Notes: generated by a model not told the origin, from the sequence alone. A stretch of 64,000 nt of DNA from Photobacterium carnosum (GCF_002849605.1 NZ_NPIB01000001.1:124001-188000); one strand, 5' to 3'. Positions 52,009 to 62,103 are shown, counted from the first letter of the stretch. Numbers and translations: made by a program.

Positions 52009-52893
52009 ATGAAATATAAGCGTATCCTCTCGCAGAGCCATGTTGTTCTGAAAGAGTTTTATGTCGATCATCATTTAATTGTGAAGTTATCAAATGCAGA
52101 CGGTAATATTCATATTAATGGTCATGTTATAGATATAAAAAATAATAGCATCTTAGTTATACCTAAATTTAGTCATATTTCTTGTTCAATTAATCAATTA
52201 AATAATCAAGAAAATATTGAACTACAAATATTAATGATCAATGAAGAGTCAATTACTGAAGCATTTAAATATATAAGTGCACTTAGGCAACCAACGTTAG
52301 CAACTTCAAATTGCTCACCTACTTATATCATTGATTCATCAGAAATTGTTGAGCAAAATTTCGCATTATTTAATCAACTATTGCCCAGCATTAGTGGATC
52401 AACAATGGAGCAAACTTTGCTGAGCCAATGCTTAGTCTTTATTTTAATAGCACTGAATAATACTGGTATTGATGTTTTCAATGTTTATCGTTTTAATTAT
52501 GACGAGCCTAAAGAGCGCACAATTGCACGATTAATCACCCAAGATCCTCAACGCAAATGGAGTGTTGATGATATGGCAAAAGCACTATTTACAACGCAAT
52601 CAACCTTGCGTCGTCATTTAGCAAAAGAAGGTGTTTCATTTAGCCAGTTATTACTAGATGTTCGAATGGGACTTGCACTTAATTTTTTAACTTTTTCTAA
52701 TTATTCAATATCGCAAATTGGTAATCGTTCAGGCTTTGGTAGTGCCGCTTATTTTTGTGATGCATTTAAACGTAAATATAATGTCACACCATCACAATTT
52801 AGAACCAGTGCAAGAAAAGAAAATGATATGGATGCTGATGGTTGTTTTACTTGTAAAGATCACACTGAATATTTACCAGAAGCATGTCATTAG
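52009..52893 (+). CDS. AraC-family transcriptional regulator with Cys/His-rich tail
   Basis: A 294-residue regulator. The C-terminal two-helix-turn-helix domain spans about 180-275 (WSVDDMAKALFTTQSTLRRHL, then ISQIGNRSGFGSAAYFCDAFKRKYNVTPSQFR). The N-terminal part (1-160) is a cupin-like but divergent sensory domain, and I do not recognise its ligand. The last residues read CFTCKDHTEYLPEACH, an unusual possible metal or redox site after the DNA-binding domain. It is convergent with the acetate transporter and has its own terminator. Regulated genes are unknown. Confidence 0.88.
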   Translation: MKYKRILSQSHVVLKEFYVDHHLIVKLSNADGNIHINGHVIDIKNNSILVIPKFSHISCSINQLNNQENIELQILMINEESITEAFKYISALRQPTLATSNCSPTYIIDSSEIVEQNFALFNQLLPSISGSTMEQTLLSQCLVFILIALNNTGIDVFNVYRFNYDEPKERTIARLITQDPQRKWSVDDMAKALFTTQSTLRRHLAKEGVSFSQLLLDVRMGLALNFLTFSNYSISQIGNRSGFGSAAYFCDAFKRKYNVTPSQFRTSARKENDMDADGCFTCKDHTEYLPEACH

Positions 52894-52907
52894 CAACCAT
52901 CATTCAA

Positions 52908-52940
52908 TAAAAAAACCTCGTCAATGCGAGGTTTTTTTAT
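52908..52940 (+). terminator. terminator of the AraC regulator
   Basis: Stem AAACCTCG/CGAGGTTT with a 6-base loop, flanked by A and T runs, 15 bases after the stop. Confidence 0.88.
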
Positions 52941-52960
52941 ACACCATGAAAAGCAGATAT

Positions 52961-52992
52961 AAAAAGCCCCACTTCAATAAGTAGGGCTAATT
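52961..52992 (-). terminator. terminator of the acetate transporter gene
   Basis: AGCCCTACTT pairs with AAGTGGGGCT (one mismatch) on the minus strand, followed by a T-run. Confidence 0.7.
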
Positions 52993-53007
52993 TCAAATCG
53001 TAACCGG

Positions 53008-53604
53008 TTACGCTACAGCGTTAGCTTGTTGTAACTCGCGATCTTTAGGCGCAACACCTACAGGTAGAATTACACGACCGTACTCTGCATTTAATACTTG
53101 TGCCATTGCAAAATAAATAGCACTTAAACCACAGAAAATACCTTCGATACCCGCAATAAAGCCAATCGTTTCGTTACCCGTAAAATCACGCGCCGCAAGC
53201 AAGAAGAATAGAATCGTTAGAGAACCGAAAACAACTTGCTTCGCTGGTGGGTAACGTAAAGAACCAACATACATAAATGCTGTAAATACACCCCATAGTA
53301 GTAAGTACCATGCCATGAACGGTGCTGGACTTGCCGCAAAGCCAAGTTTTGGCAACATAAGTAAACCAACTAATGACAACCAAAATAAGCCGTAAGAAGT
53401 AAATGCCGTTGTGCCGAAGGTATCACCACGCTTAAAGCACATCATACCAACAAGAACTTGCCCTAAACCGCCATAGAAAATACCCATAGCTAGAATCATC
53501 GAGTCTAGAGGAAAAAATCCAGCATTATGAATATTCAAGACAATGGTCGTCATGCCAAAGCCCATTAGACCTAATGGTGCTGGATTAGCAAGTTTTGTAG
53601 ACAT
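53008..53604 (-). CDS. satP: SatP/YaaH-family acetate (and succinate) transporter
   Basis: A 198-residue six-helix protein of the GPR1/FUN34/YaaH family. The signature [11 protein letters not shown] is at residues 7-17, and [22 protein letters not shown] and [13 protein letters not shown] follow. E. coli SatP is an acetate-proton symporter, also reported to move succinate. Ribosome site AGGGGAA precedes the ATG. A folded leader lies upstream. Confidence 0.9.
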   Translation of the reverse strand: MSTKLANPAPLGLMGFGMTTIVLNIHNAGFFPLDSMILAMGIFYGGLGQVLVGMMCFKRGDTFGTTAFTSYGLFWLSLVGLLMLPKLGFAASPAPFMAWYLLLWGVFTAFMYVGSLRYPPAKQVVFGSLTILFFLLAARDFTGNETIGFIAGIEGIFCGLSAIYFAMAQVLNAEYGRVILPVGVAPKDRELQQANAVA

Positions 53605-53653
53605 TTTATTCCCCTACAGGATTTACAACAAAAATAATAAAAATTAAAAATAT

Positions 53654-53693
53654 GTGCGCATATTTATGCGCGGCGGATCTTAATGTAAGCCGC
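53654..53693 (-). other. overlapping hairpins in the satP leader
   Basis: GCGCATA (53656-53662) pairs with TATGCGC (53665-53671) across two bases. A second stem, GCGGC (53670-53674) with GCCGC (53689-53693), shares two bases with it. On the minus strand the first hairpin is followed by a T-rich stretch, so the two could form an attenuator-like switch. Confidence 0.35.
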
Positions 53694-54110
53694 GGAACAG
53701 ATCAATGCTTATATCACTAAAATCAGCATCTAAATTAAATACATCCTATTAAGGCATAAAACTAACAGCTAAGATTTATGATACTGAACACGTAATTTTA
53801 TTTACCTTTATTAAATTACTGTTCCCTTGCCTTTTTACCTACAAGCAAGAAATAAAGCGTATATAACCTATTAATTTTAATCATTTAATTAAATTTTACG
53901 TCAAAAAAAGGAAATTGTTCTATCTATTTTAAACTTACATTTATTTGATAATTTAAAATTAAATTTTAAGAAATGTCGCTAAAAAATCGATTTTTCTCGA
54001 ATGTAGAGCTAAAAAAAAAGCAACCTGAGTCACTTTTTCATACAAAACCAGTAAAAATCAATATAATCATACATTCATTGAATCAGTACTATTTTCTCTT
54101 ATAACTGACC
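53694..54110. other. AT-rich intergenic region between satP and the alcohol dehydrogenase gene
   Basis: No ORF and no convincing terminator or repeat; poly-A and poly-T tracts only. It should hold the satP promoter and the 3' end signal of the alcohol dehydrogenase gene. Confidence 0.5.
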
Positions 54111-55283
54111 TTATGACATTGAAGCATGGCAATCATTGTGACAAACTTGCCTCAAAATTGTGATTAATCGCTGCTGATTTAATGGTAACGGATTACCTTT
54201 AATGACACAGGTACGTAATGCGTCCTCTGCAACCTCTTCAAACATGGTGTTGCATAACCCATAATCAGATAATAACGGTAACTGTAATTTTATCAGCATG
54301 CTATCAACCCATTGCACACTATCCTCAATATTAGCCTCATTATTCATCGTTAATATAACCGCTAATTTACGATAACGCGCCAGAACATCGCTGCGGCCTA
54401 ATTCTGTTGCAACAGAGATATTTTCTTTCATCACGTAAGGCGAGAGTCGCGCCGTAATTAATCCATGGGGAGCATCTAAGCGACCACTTAATGCTGATGC
54501 TAATCCATGAGCAGCACCTAATTTAGCATTTGAACGCGCCATACCACCAAGCATTGCAGCAAAAGCCATGTCACATCGAGAAGGATAATGATCATCTTTG
54601 CAAGCAGGTAAAATTGACATCGCAATACGCTTTAATCCTTCCTCGCAAATCATGTCGGTCAATGGATTTTGTTCGCCACACACATACGCTTCCATTAAAT
54701 GAGTAAAAGCATCCATGCCACAATATCCTGACAGCACTGCATCCATACCATAGGTTAATGTCGGATCAATAATGGCTAAATCAGGAAATAACTCCACATT
54801 ACTTAAATTCACTTGTACTTGTTCTTGTGCAGATTGTAAGACAGCACTTTTACTAACTTCAGCGCCAGTACCCGCCGTGGTTGGAATTGCGATAAAAGGT
54901 AGTGATTTAACTTGTAAAGGAACATTGCGCCCGACAACATCGACATAATCATAAACACTGCCTTGGTTAGGAATTAAGGCCGCCAGAGATTTAGCTACAT
55001 CAAGTACACTCCCCCCTCCGATACCAATTACCATATCAGGACAAAAAGTCCGCCCCATTGCAGCCAACTCTTCCATCATTGCAATTAAAGGTTCGCTTTT
55101 AATCACTAATCGCTGATAACGCATATTCTGTTGTTTGAAATATTGCTCCAGAGGTAGTGAACGTTGCTGATCTTGCCCGGTCACCAATAGCACACTGTAA
55201 CCAAATTGATTAAGCAGCGATAAAGAATCATGCAGAGCACCTTCACCAAACACTATCCGTGTTGAAGTCATAAACTGAAACAT
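54111..55283 (-). CDS. iron-containing (group III) alcohol dehydrogenase
   Basis: A 390-residue NAD(P)-dependent dehydrogenase. Nucleotide-binding segment IGIGGGSVLDVAKSLAALIP near residue 96, FIAIPTTAGTGAEVSKSAVL near 150, and the iron ligands in CGMDAFTHLMEAYV and AAHGLASALSGRLDAPHG. The substrate (ethanol, butanol, lactaldehyde, hydroxybutyrate) cannot be set by sequence alone. Nearby acetate transporter hints at C2 metabolism, but 506 bases separate them. GGATAAATA precedes the ATG. Confidence 0.9.
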   Translation of the reverse strand: MFQFMTSTRIVFGEGALHDSLSLLNQFGYSVLLVTGQDQQRSLPLEQYFKQQNMRYQRLVIKSEPLIAMMEELAAMGRTFCPDMVIGIGGGSVLDVAKSLAALIPNQGSVYDYVDVVGRNVPLQVKSLPFIAIPTTAGTGAEVSKSAVLQSAQEQVQVNLSNVELFPDLAIIDPTLTYGMDAVLSGYCGMDAFTHLMEAYVCGEQNPLTDMICEEGLKRIAMSILPACKDDHYPSRCDMAFAAMLGGMARSNAKLGAAHGLASALSGRLDAPHGLITARLSPYVMKENISVATELGRSDVLARYRKLAVILTMNNEANIEDSVQWVDSMLIKLQLPLLSDYGLCNTMFEEVAEDALRTCVIKGNPLPLNQQRLITILRQVCHNDCHASMS

Positions 55284-55779
55284 AGTTATTTATCCTGTTT
55301 TAAATGATATTTATTCTATGGAAACCTCGTATTTAACCTTCGCTACGTCTTTTATCAAGGTTCACTAATTTATAAACTATCTAAAATTAGATTCTATTAG
55401 ATGGCTTAATTTAATATTGATTACAAACAAGTTTTTATACATTTCAATTACTACAACATTAATATCAATACTGACTCACATTTAGTATTACTACGACAAT
55501 AAAATACATGTAGTAAAAGTCACTTCTCATCGTAATAGAAGCGCAATAGTACGTCGTTAAGCTACGTAACATTCGAAGGCTAATGGTAAATTAGGTGATG
55601 CTAATTTAAATGGCTATATAGTTAAGTTAAGCAGGCTCAGTATTTGGTTTTTTATGCTTTGATACTATTTGACGTTAGACTCACTACATCGCTTTTATCT
55701 ATTGGTTTAACAGAAAAAACCTGCTTTCTCTATTACCACTGCCGCGTTATAGTAATAACAAATTATGCAGGAGAAATTT
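55284..55779. other. 500-bp intergenic region upstream of grxA
   Basis: Divergent promoter region for the dehydrogenase and grxA. No ORF with good support; a frame from 55644 runs into grxA out of phase and looks like chance. No clear repeats seen. Confidence 0.5.
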
Positions 55780-56043
55780 ATGTTCGTTGTTATTTTTGGT
55801 CGTCCAGGTTGCCCATTTTGTGTTCGCGCAAAAGAATTAGCAGAAAAAATCAAAGAAGAACGTGACGATTTTAACTTCCGTTACGTTGATATCCACGCTG
55901 AAGGTATCAGTAAAGCTGATTTAGAAAAAACCGTTGGTAAACCCGTTGAAACGGTACCTCAGATTTTTGTTGATCAAGATCACATTGGTGGCTGCACTGA
56001 ATTTGAAGCTTATGCAAAAGAACATAACCTTCTATATAAATAA
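55780..56043 (+). CDS. grxA: GrxA, glutaredoxin 1
   Basis: Glutathione-dependent disulfide reductase, electron donor for ribonucleotide reductase and others. The ATG at 55780 follows AGGAG by seven bases, giving 87 residues beginning MFVVIFGRPGCPFCVRAKELAEK; an upstream in-frame ATG inside that ribosome site is rejected. The active site is CPFC, and KPVETVPQIFVDQDHIGGCTEF is the glutathione-binding segment. Neighbour ybjL matches the E. coli layout. Confidence 0.96.
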   Translation: MFVVIFGRPGCPFCVRAKELAEKIKEERDDFNFRYVDIHAEGISKADLEKTVGKPVETVPQIFVDQDHIGGCTEFEAYAKEHNLLYK

Positions 56044-56063
56044 ACACCATATTATTGATTAAC

Positions 56064-56092
56064 AAAAAGGCTGACATTGTCAGCCTTTTTTT
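56064..56092 (+). terminator. terminator of grxA
   Basis: Stem AAAAAGGCTGACA/TGTCAGCCTTTTT with a very short loop and a T-run. Confidence 0.9.
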
Positions 56093-56304
56093 ATAATTTT
56101 ATAATTGTCATTCATTATTAAAACACTATTTTTTAACGTATGACGCACCTTTAAACAACCCTTCAAAAAAAATACAAATTATATTGAAGAGTTCGTTTAT
56201 AAAATGGCTTTTCGTTATTTATTTCTAATATAAACTATAACCTCTGTTCAAAATCAGCTAGAATTTACCTCACTTTTATCTTTCCATTATTTCGGAAATC
56301 CGTC

Positions 56305-57987
56305 GTGAACATTGATGTAGCCGCTCTTCTACACCAAAATGATATTTTATTGCTATTTGTAGTCCTTGCTGTTGGTTTAAGTATCGGTAAAATTCGTTTT
56401 GCCAAAATGACACTAGGTAACTCTATTGGCGTTCTACTTACTGCTTTATTATTTGGTAATGCTGGTTTTACGTTTGACACTGACGCACTAAATATTGGCT
56501 TTATGCTATTTATTTTCTGTGTGGGTATAGAAGCTGGACCAAACTTTTTTGGCATCTTCTTCCGTGATGGTAAACACTATTTATTACTTGCATTAGTTGT
56601 CTTGTTGTCATCAATCGCTATAACGATGACCATGGCACGTTATCTGCACATGGATATAGGTTTAGCAACAGGCCTGATGGCTGGCTCACTAACAGCAACG
56701 CCAGTACTTGTGGGTGCAAAAGATGCACTTCACAACGGTCTAGCGGGTATTACTGATCCCGCAGTCATTAAGCAATTAAGCGAAAGTTTAAGTGTTGGCT
56801 ACGCTATGTCTTATCTTGTTGGCTTAGTCAGCTTGATTTTCCTTGCCAAATTAATGCCTAAATTGCAAAAACAAAACCTTGCCGAATCATCACAGCAAAT
56901 TGCACGTGAACGTGGCATCGGTGAAGTTGCACAACGTAAAGTATATCTACCCATTATTCGTGCCTACCGCGCAGGCCCTGAGCTTATCAACTGGATTGAT
57001 GGTCGTAATCTGCGTGAGCTCGGTATTTACCGCCAAACAGGTTGCTATATTGAACGTGTTCGTCGTAATGGTATCTTAGCTAACCCTGATGGTGACGCTA
57101 TTTTACAAGAAGGTGATGAAATTGCGTTAGTTGGTTACCCTGATAGCCATGCACGTCTTGATCCTAGCTTCCGTAATGGTAAAGAAGTGTTTGACCGCGA
57201 TTTACTCGATCTACGTATTGTAGAAGAAGAAATTGTGGTTAAAAATGATGGTATTGCAGGTAAACGCTTATCCGAATTGAATTTATCTGAATATGGTTGT
57301 TTTCTTAACCGTGTAGTTCGTGCACAAATTGAAATGCCAATGGATCATAGTATCCTGCTAAATAAAGGCGATATTCTACAAGTTAGCGGTGAAAAAAGCC
57401 GTGTTTTAGGACTTGCTGAACGTATTGGTTTCATCTCAATTCACAGTCAAATTGCTGATCTGCTCGCTTTCTGTTGTTTCTTTATTATTGGCCTATTAAT
57501 GGGCTTAGTCACAATGAAATTTGGTCATATTGCTTTTGGTTTAGGTAGTGCTGCAGGATTATTGATCGCAGGTATTACATTAGGTTTCTTACGTGCTAAC
57601 CACCCAACCTTTGGTTATGTGCCTCAGGGCGCACTTAATATGGCTAAAGATTTAGGCTTAATGGTATTCATGGTGGGGATCGGTTTAAGTGCGGGTTCTA
57701 ATCTATTTGCTTCTATCGGCAATATAGGTTTAACCGTCTTTATTACCAGCTTAATGGTCAGCGTCATTCCTGTCGTATTAGCCTATTTATTTGGTGCTTA
57801 CGTACTCAAAATGAACCGAGCATTATTATTTGGTGCCATCATTGGTGCACGAACATGTGCCCCGGCAATGGATATGATCAATGAGCATGCTCGTAGTACT
57901 ATTCCTGCTTTAGGTTATGCGGGAACTTATGCGATTGCCAATGTCTTACTGACTATCGCAGGTACACTGATCTTTATTTTCCAATAA
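56305..57987 (+). CDS. ybjL: YbjL-type transporter of the AspT/AAE family
   Basis: A 560-residue inner-membrane protein starting with GTG after CGGAAA. About 10-11 helices are split by a cytoplasmic region with two RCK_C (TrkA-C) domains (about 205-290 and 295-375). It is nearly collinear with E. coli Ybj[23 protein letters not shown] near the N-terminus, [19 protein letters not shown] in the middle, [16 protein letters not shown] near the end. The family includes aspartate:alanine exchangers; the YbjL substrate is unproven, although export of dicarboxylates has been suggested. Confidence 0.9.
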   Translation: MNIDVAALLHQNDILLLFVVLAVGLSIGKIRFAKMTLGNSIGVLLTALLFGNAGFTFDTDALNIGFMLFIFCVGIEAGPNFFGIFFRDGKHYLLLALVVLLSSIAITMTMARYLHMDIGLATGLMAGSLTATPVLVGAKDALHNGLAGITDPAVIKQLSESLSVGYAMSYLVGLVSLIFLAKLMPKLQKQNLAESSQQIARERGIGEVAQRKVYLPIIRAYRAGPELINWIDGRNLRELGIYRQTGCYIERVRRNGILANPDGDAILQEGDEIALVGYPDSHARLDPSFRNGKEVFDRDLLDLRIVEEEIVVKNDGIAGKRLSELNLSEYGCFLNRVVRAQIEMPMDHSILLNKGDILQVSGEKSRVLGLAERIGFISIHSQIADLLAFCCFFIIGLLMGLVTMKFGHIAFGLGSAAGLLIAGITLGFLRANHPTFGYVPQGALNMAKDLGLMVFMVGIGLSAGSNLFASIGNIGLTVFITSLMVSVIPVVLAYLFGAYVLKMNRALLFGAIIGARTCAPAMDMINEHARSTIPALGYAGTYAIANVLLTIAGTLIFIFQ

Positions 57988-58002
57988 AACCATTATCTTT
58001 AT

Positions 58003-58040
58003 AGAGACTGACTTATTAGTTAACTAATGAGTCAGTCTCT
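58003..58040 (+). other. 19-bp near-perfect hairpin after ybjL
   Basis: AGAGACTGACTTATTAGTT and its complement (one mismatch) meet with almost no loop. It is 15 bases past the stop. There is no T-run after it; it may stabilise or terminate weakly. Confidence 0.55.
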
Positions 58041-58236
58041 ATTCAGTCTGACTCTTTACACTACCTATTAGCGTTAAAATGTAACTAGCAAGACAATTAC
58101 TTTATTTTTTATCCTACTTTTTGCGCTAATTTACATACCCTATCATGAAGTTACGGCAACAATAACTAATGCACTTTATTAGTTGATACTTTACCATGAC
58201 TTATCAATACCATCCGTTATCTCTGGTGCCCAATCT

Positions 58237-58911
58237 ATGCGTATTCTTATTGTCGAAGACGATGCTATTCTTAGCCATCACCTAAAATCGCAACTCAGCG
58301 AGTTAGGAAATCAAGTTCAATGTGCCAACACTGCCGAAGAAGGGCTATTTTTTGCACAAAATTATCCTAATGATATCGCTATCGTCGATATTGGCTTACC
58401 TGATAGAGACGGGATCAGCTTAATTAAAGACATGCGTAAAAAAGGCTTACGTCTACCAATCATGATCCTTACCGCTCGTTCTAATTGGCAAGATAAAGTC
58501 ACAGGTCTTGAAGCTGGTGCTGATGATTATTTAGTAAAACCGTTTCAAAAAGAAGAAATGGTCGCTCGTCTTAGTGCCCTTGTTCGTCGCAGTGCTGGCT
58601 TTGTTAAACCAGAAATGACCGCTGGCGATATTCGCGTCGATTTACTCGCAAAGCAAGTTTATGTTTGTGACGAACTACTTGAACTAACTGCATTTGAATA
58701 TGATTTATTAGAGTATTTAATGCGCCATAGCCGCCAAGTTGTATCAAAACAACGACTACTTGATGTGCTGTATGAAGACCAAGAAGGTGATCCAAATACG
58801 ATTGAAGTTATGATCAGCCGCCTACGTAAAAAATTCACTAAAACAGGACAAAATAACCCTATTTCAACCATTCGTGGTCAGGGCTATATTTTTGAAATCA
58901 GCGCACAATGA
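58237..58911 (+). CDS. phoP: PhoP-like response regulator
   Basis: OmpR-family regulator of 224 residues. The ATG at 58237 (MRILIVEDDAILSHHLK) matches the E. coli PhoP start; a TTG 18 codons earlier is in frame but unlikely. The receiver has the acidic pair VEDDA, the phosphorylation site IVDIGLPDRDG (Asp near 51), LTARSNWQDKVTGLEAGADDYLVKPF and a winged-helix effector ending TIRGQGYIFEI. It overlaps the kinase gene by ATGA, so the two are coupled. Confidence 0.82.
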   Translation: MRILIVEDDAILSHHLKSQLSELGNQVQCANTAEEGLFFAQNYPNDIAIVDIGLPDRDGISLIKDMRKKGLRLPIMILTARSNWQDKVTGLEAGADDYLVKPFQKEEMVARLSALVRRSAGFVKPEMTAGDIRVDLLAKQVYVCDELLELTAFEYDLLEYLMRHSRQVVSKQRLLDVLYEDQEGDPNTIEVMISRLRKKFTKTGQNNPISTIRGQGYIFEISAQ

Positions 58912-60251
58912 AACGTTTTTTCCAGCCTAGATTAAGACAACGAGTATTGATTACCTCCGTCGCTATCATTGCCTTAGTGACTTCTGCGCTAGCTGCGGTT
59001 ATCAATAAACTCTACTCTCAAAGCTATATGGCATCATATTCCTCGGAACTTGTTGCTCAAATGCCAATGGTTGTCGCACAACTTAATCGAGCTGGATTAA
59101 TTAAAGATGTCGATAAATGGATTGATTCTCTCGATCCTTCTGACACTGATTATATTGCGGTTGTTTGTGATCAAAGTGATAAAACAACCTGGGTATCAAG
59201 TCAAGCTGCAAAAGCCAATTTACGTGATGTTTGCCGTTATTTGCCAGAAGATATTTCAACACCCACGTTAATTAAAATGAAAAATCATCAAGGTTATATT
59301 GCATATAATCTCAGTCGTAATAAAGAAGATGGCACAATTTATCAATTAGTCGTTCTTCGCTCTGCGAATGCCTATGAGTACTCTTTAGCGCAATTACATA
59401 AACGTACCGCTTTCTATTTAGGACTATTTGTCTTAATTGCCGTTGCCTTTTTGATTGCTGCTTTCCATTGGGGATTTCAGCCTTTACGAAAATTAGCATC
59501 GCAATTGGATCAAATGACCGAAGCTAAACGAGAGAAACTAGATGATGATTATCCGATGGAGTTACAAGAAGTAACGATGGCGGTTAATCGATTAAGCCGC
59601 ATTAGTAATGACCAGCAAGGACGCTATCGTCATGCGATGGATGACCTTGCACATAGCTTAAAAACACGTTTAGCCGCCACCAATGCCCTGCTTGATGATT
59701 CATCCTTAGATCGCCGTGAGCTTAATCAACGTATCATGGAACAAATCAGCCAGATGGATGATTTGGTACAATATCAACTCAAACGAGCTATGGTCGGTCA
59801 ACAAGGGTTACAAAAAAGTAATGTTGAGCTTAAACCGATTATTACCAGCCTAAATCGAATGTTAAATAAAATTTATGCTGATAAAGACGCGATATTGCAT
59901 TATCACTTTGATGACAATTTAAAATTACCCATCAATAAAGATGATTTAATGGAATTATTTGGCAACATGCTCGAAAACAGTTTTCGCTTTTGTATTAGCC
60001 AAGTAAAATTATCCGTTATTGAAAATAGTGATTCTTTCACTATTTTCATTGAAGACGATGGCCCAGGGGTTAAACCTGCATTACGTGAAGCTATTTTTCA
60101 ACGTGGTGTGCGCGCAGATCAACTCAATCCAGGGCAAGGTATTGGCCTCTCTGTATGTAATGAAATTATTGATAGCTACCAAGGTAAGATTCACGTTGAA
60201 GACTCAGAGCTTGAAGGTGCAGCATTCATTATTGAGCTTCCAAAAAGCTAA
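58908..60251 (+). CDS. phoQ: PhoQ-like sensor histidine kinase with altered H-box
   Basis: A 447-residue membrane kinase. TM1 about 13-32, periplasmic sensor 33-168, TM2 about 168-190, HAMP, dimerisation helix with DLAHSLKTRLAA (His 249) and an ATPase domain with ELFGNMLENSFRF (N-box), EDDGPG and GQGIGLSV. The H-box has arginine 254 where kinases usually carry proline (HSLKTP). The sensor has two cysteines (87 and 108) and no dense acidic cluster like PhoQ's, so Mg2+ sensing should not be assumed. Pairing with the PhoP-like regulator is certain from overlap. Confidence 0.78.
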   Translation: MKRFFQPRLRQRVLITSVAIIALVTSALAAVINKLYSQSYMASYSSELVAQMPMVVAQLNRAGLIKDVDKWIDSLDPSDTDYIAVVCDQSDKTTWVSSQAAKANLRDVCRYLPEDISTPTLIKMKNHQGYIAYNLSRNKEDGTIYQLVVLRSANAYEYSLAQLHKRTAFYLGLFVLIAVAFLIAAFHWGFQPLRKLASQLDQMTEAKREKLDDDYPMELQEVTMAVNRLSRISNDQQGRYRHAMDDLAHSLKTRLAATNALLDDSSLDRRELNQRIMEQISQMDDLVQYQLKRAMVGQQGLQKSNVELKPIITSLNRMLNKIYADKDAILHYHFDDNLKLPINKDDLMELFGNMLENSFRFCISQVKLSVIENSDSFTIFIEDDGPGVKPALREAIFQRGVRADQLNPGQGIGLSVCNEIIDSYQGKIHVEDSELEGAAFIIELPKS

Positions 60252-60277
60252 TGGTTAATCGTTTTATCTGATTTATT

Positions 60278-60303
60278 AGCCAGCACTTTTATGCTGGCTT
60301 TTT
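60278..60303 (+). terminator. terminator of the phoPQ-like operon
   Basis: Stem AGCCAGCA/TGCTGGCT with a 6-base loop and T-run. Confidence 0.88.
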
Positions 60304-60326
60304 AACACCTTAAAAATATAAAATTA

Positions 60327-60737
60327 TTATGAATCAATAGGATAAATGCGATCATAAATCAAATTATATCCATATGCGTAGAATAAATAAAATATCACCA
60401 TACCAATATCTAACACTAACGCATGCCATAAACTTACATTCAGCACCCATGCTAAAACTGGAATAGTGAAAATTAATAATCCAACCTCAAAACCTAAACT
60501 ATGTACTATCCGTTGCGACATTGTTTTTTGAGTCACGTTATATTTTTTATACATTAACCGATCAAACCATAGGTTATATAAGTAATTCCATACTGTGGCT
60601 ACAATAGAAAAAAATATCCCCATAATACCGACATGTCCAAGTTCAAACCCAAATTGACTTAAAATACCCACCATCAATATCAGACCAATAATCTCAAAAC
60701 CAATAGCATGGCGAATGCGATCAAACGTTGTTCTCAT
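60327..60737 (-). CDS. PACE-family efflux transporter
   Basis: A 136-residue four-helix protein consisting of two tandem transmembrane-pair repeats: RIRHAIGFEIIGLILMV and RIVHSLGFEVGLLIFTIPV, each with the family's conserved H..(G/Y)FE. This is the proteobacterial antimicrobial compound efflux (PACE/AceI) family, known for chlorhexidine and short-chain diamine export. The ATG at 60737 is preferred over a TTG eight codons upstream. No operon partner. Confidence 0.85.
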   Translation of the reverse strand: MRTTFDRIRHAIGFEIIGLILMVGILSQFGFELGHVGIMGIFFSIVATVWNYLYNLWFDRLMYKKYNVTQKTMSQRIVHSLGFEVGLLIFTIPVLAWVLNVSLWHALVLDIGMVIFYLFYAYGYNLIYDRIYPIDS

Positions 60738-60846
60738 AGTAAATGCTCTGTTGTGAACCAATAATATCTTTCACTAATATATCTACAAATCTCACCAATA
60801 AAAGTCATTAACTATCCGCTTAACAGATAGAAAAAAGAGCAAATAT

Positions 60847-60872
60847 AAAAAAACCGCCATCACTGGCGGTTT
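60847..60872 (-). terminator. terminator of fabV
   Basis: Stem AAACCGCCA/TGGCGGTTT with a 4-base loop and T-run on the minus strand, about 30 bases past the stop. Confidence 0.88.
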
Positions 60873-60900
60873 ATTCAATATCTATTTTATGATGCGATTA

Positions 60901-62103
60901 TTAGATGTCTGCTACATCAAAATCAACAACAGGATTCACATCAGCATCGTAATCAATGCCATCAACACCAAAGCCAAATAGCTTCAAGAATTCATCTTTG
61001 TATTGTTGGTAATCAGCAACATCATATAAGTTGTCATTGGTTACTGTTGACCATTGATCACGACAATGCTGTTGAATATCTTCACGCAATTCCCAGTCAT
61101 CTAAACGAAGACGATTTTCAGCATCAACGTCAGGTGCCGTGCCGTCTTCTTTATATAAGCGCTGCTTAAACATACGTAGGATCTGCTCCATGCAGCCTTC
61201 ATGTACGCCTTCTTCACGCATTTTCTTAAAGACCATTGCAATGTACAACGGCATAACTGGAATCGCAGAGCTTGCTTGTGTAACAACACTCTTTAATACA
61301 GCAACATTGGCAGAACCACCCGTCGCACTTAGCTGAGTGTTTAGTTCTTTCGCGGCACGATCTAGGTCCATTTTCGCTTTGCCTAACGCGCCATGCCAGT
61401 AAATTGGCCATGTTAGCTCAGTACCAATGTAACTAAAGGCTACGGTCTTACAACCATCAGCCAATACACCAGCATTTGCTAGCGCATCAATCCATAGCTC
61501 CCAATCTTGGCCACCCATAACAGTAACAGTGTCTTCAACTTCTTGTTCTGTTGCAGGTTCAATACTGGTTTCAATTAATACGTTTTTATTGGTATCAACG
61601 GCTGTTGTTGTGTACGTTTCACCCATCGGTTTTAGGCATGAACGAATCACTTCACCAGTCTCTGGCAATTTACGTACTGGTGATGCCAGTGAGTAAATAA
61701 CCATATCAATTTGACCAAGATCTTGTTTAATCAAATCAACTACTTTTTGTTTTGCTTCGTTAGAGAACGCATCACCATTTAGACTTTTTGAGTAAAGACC
61801 TTCAGCTTTAGCAAACTTGTCAAATGCTGCTGAGTTATACCAACCTGCAGTACCTGGTTTTTTCTCTGTACCTGATTTTTCAAAGAAAACACCAATTGTT
61901 GCAGCACTGCCACCGAATGCCGCAGCAATACGTGATGACAAGCCGTAACCACTAGAAGACCCTACAACCAAGACACGCTTTGGTGCATTTACAATTGGAC
62001 CTTGAGCTTTAGTGTAAGCAATTTGCTGCTTTACGTTATCTTCACAACCAACGGGATGCGTTGTTGTACAAATAAATCCACGAGTTTTAGGTTTGATGAT
62101 CAT
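60901..62103 (-). CDS. fabV: FabV, NADH-dependent enoyl-ACP reductase
   Basis: Last reductive step of fatty-acid elongation, replacing FabI in vibrios and conferring triclosan tolerance. The 400 residues begin [20 protein letters not shown], the family hallmark. The nucleotide-binding loop is [20 protein letters not shown], and the catalytic Y-x8-K pair lies in [11 protein letters not shown] ribosome site GGGAAG precedes the ATG. Fits with fadE next to it only as co-localisation: the two have separate terminators. Confidence 0.96.
   Translation of the reverse strand: MIIKPKTRGFICTTTHPVGCEDNVKQQIAYTKAQGPIVNAPKRVLVVGSSSGYGLSSRIAAAFGGSAATIGVFFEKSGTEKKPGTAGWYNSAAFDKFAKAEGLYSKSLNGDAFSNEAKQKVVDLIKQDLGQIDMVIYSLASPVRKLPETGEVIRSCLKPMGETYTTTAVDTNKNVLIETSIEPATEQEVEDTVTVMGGQDWELWIDALANAGVLADGCKTVAFSYIGTELTWPIYWHGALGKAKMDLDRAAKELNTQLSATGGSANVAVLKSVVTQASSAIPVMPLYIAMVFKKMREEGVHEGCMEQILRMFKQRLYKEDGTAPDVDAENRLRLDDWELREDIQQHCRDQWSTVTNDNLYDVADYQQYKDEFLKLFGFGVDGIDYDADVNPVVDFDVADI

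Noticed and set aside
55644-55865. 73-codon frame entering grxA out of phase
   Set aside because: No ribosome site; the last third is a frame-shifted reading of the glutaredoxin gene.
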